The position numbers and the translations under genes were made by a program. Positions 24,006 to 24,194 of a stretch of DNA of 24,194 nt are shown in pieces (the stretch's first letter is position 1; every line of letters starts with the position of its first letter). The notes beneath the pieces were generated by a model. The model searched no databases, was not told the origin of the DNA, and saw only the letters and a program-made list of their open reading frames with translations. This DNA is from Gammaproteobacteria bacterium. Lineage in GTDB: Bacteria > Pseudomonadota > Gammaproteobacteria > GRL18. Location: positions 1-24,194 of the forward strand of contig JAPVVU010000006.1 in NCBI GenBank assembly GCA_028571885.1, written 5' to 3'.

Positions 24006-24194
24006 CCCTTTGCCGCTATTTTGAGCAATGTTGTCCAGTCTATAATTCAAAGCAAAAGCGGAAATTTTAGATGCAAAGACAAATGTTATTTCTAACTTGT
24101 ATAAAATCGTAGGATTGAGCACATAAGCACTAATTGATCTGGCTGCAATGTGGTGAAAGCAGCCCTTCAGATAAAAGACGGCTTTCGACCCATA

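Larger units (their letters stand above)
23771..24194. other. 424-bp right-end region without a convincing gene
   Basis: No ORF with a ribosome site is evident. It holds a promoter-like sequence (23835-23865) and several hairpins, including GACTTT/AAAGTC (within 23930-23952), ACGTTTTT/AAAAACGT (23983-24005) and GGCTGC/GCAGCC (24141-24164). The short minus-strand frame at 23934-24122 has no family signature and is likely chance. Confidence 0.55.

Noticed and set aside
1..24194. CRISPR array, tRNA, rRNA, or transposase
   Set aside because: Repeats present are tandem or palindromic without regular spacers; no T-loop sequence, rRNA segment or transposase motif was seen.

Overview
The window reads as a moderately AT-rich gammaproteobacterial chromosome segment. 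The best taxonomic evidence is gene order: a complete minus-strand rsxA-B-C-D-G-E (rnf) operon followed by nth and a DUF1841 gene, and metG divergent from mrp/apbC, both arrangements familiar from gammaproteobacteria. Genus cannot be fixed from the sequence alone. No rRNA, tRNA, CRISPR array, transposase or phage gene was seen.

Layout, left to right. Positions 1-225 hold a hexanucleotide repeat and a long inverted repeat just downstream of a lone trpB (223-1428, minus) with no trpA beside it. Divergent from trpB is a plus-strand pair: a PAS hybrid histidine kinase (1662-3602) and, 3 nt later, an exported DUF255 thioredoxin-like protein with a DsbD-alpha-like C-terminal domain (3606-6212). Next come a MotY-like OmpA-family protein (6371-7555) and argG (7663-8877). 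A short segment holds an unlisted 40-residue membrane ORF with a CxxC motif (9064-9186) and a two-way terminator. Convergent to it is a minus-strand block: a four-cysteine exported protein (9295-9648), DUF1841 (9680-10108), a MITE-like palindrome, nth (10359-10994), rsxEGDCBA (11059-16652) and metG (16767-19016), with a heptamer-rich hairpin between metG and rsxA.

mrp/apbC (19249-20334, plus) diverges from metG across an intergenic region that carries repeated TTGAGTAA/TTACTCAA words on the predicted promoters. A strong two-way terminator separates mrp from an unrecognised exported 429-residue protein (20436-21725, minus), which is divergent from a LysR regulator (21858-22742, plus). The right end carries a cold-shock protein with a long leader (23170-23379), a terminator, a small RRM RNA-binding protein (23504-23770), and about 420 bp without a convincing gene that includes a promoter-like sequence and several hairpins.

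Functional themes. The core is housekeeping: Rnf electron transport, Fe-S cluster delivery (Mrp/ApbC; RsxB, RsxC and Nth are Fe-S proteins), methionyl-tRNA charging, arginine and tryptophan synthesis, and cold-shock RNA biology. The least explained parts are the kinase/thioredoxin-like pair, the 429-residue protein with its LysR neighbour, the CxxC micro-ORF and the intergenic palindromes. I did not see an unambiguous new multi-gene system.
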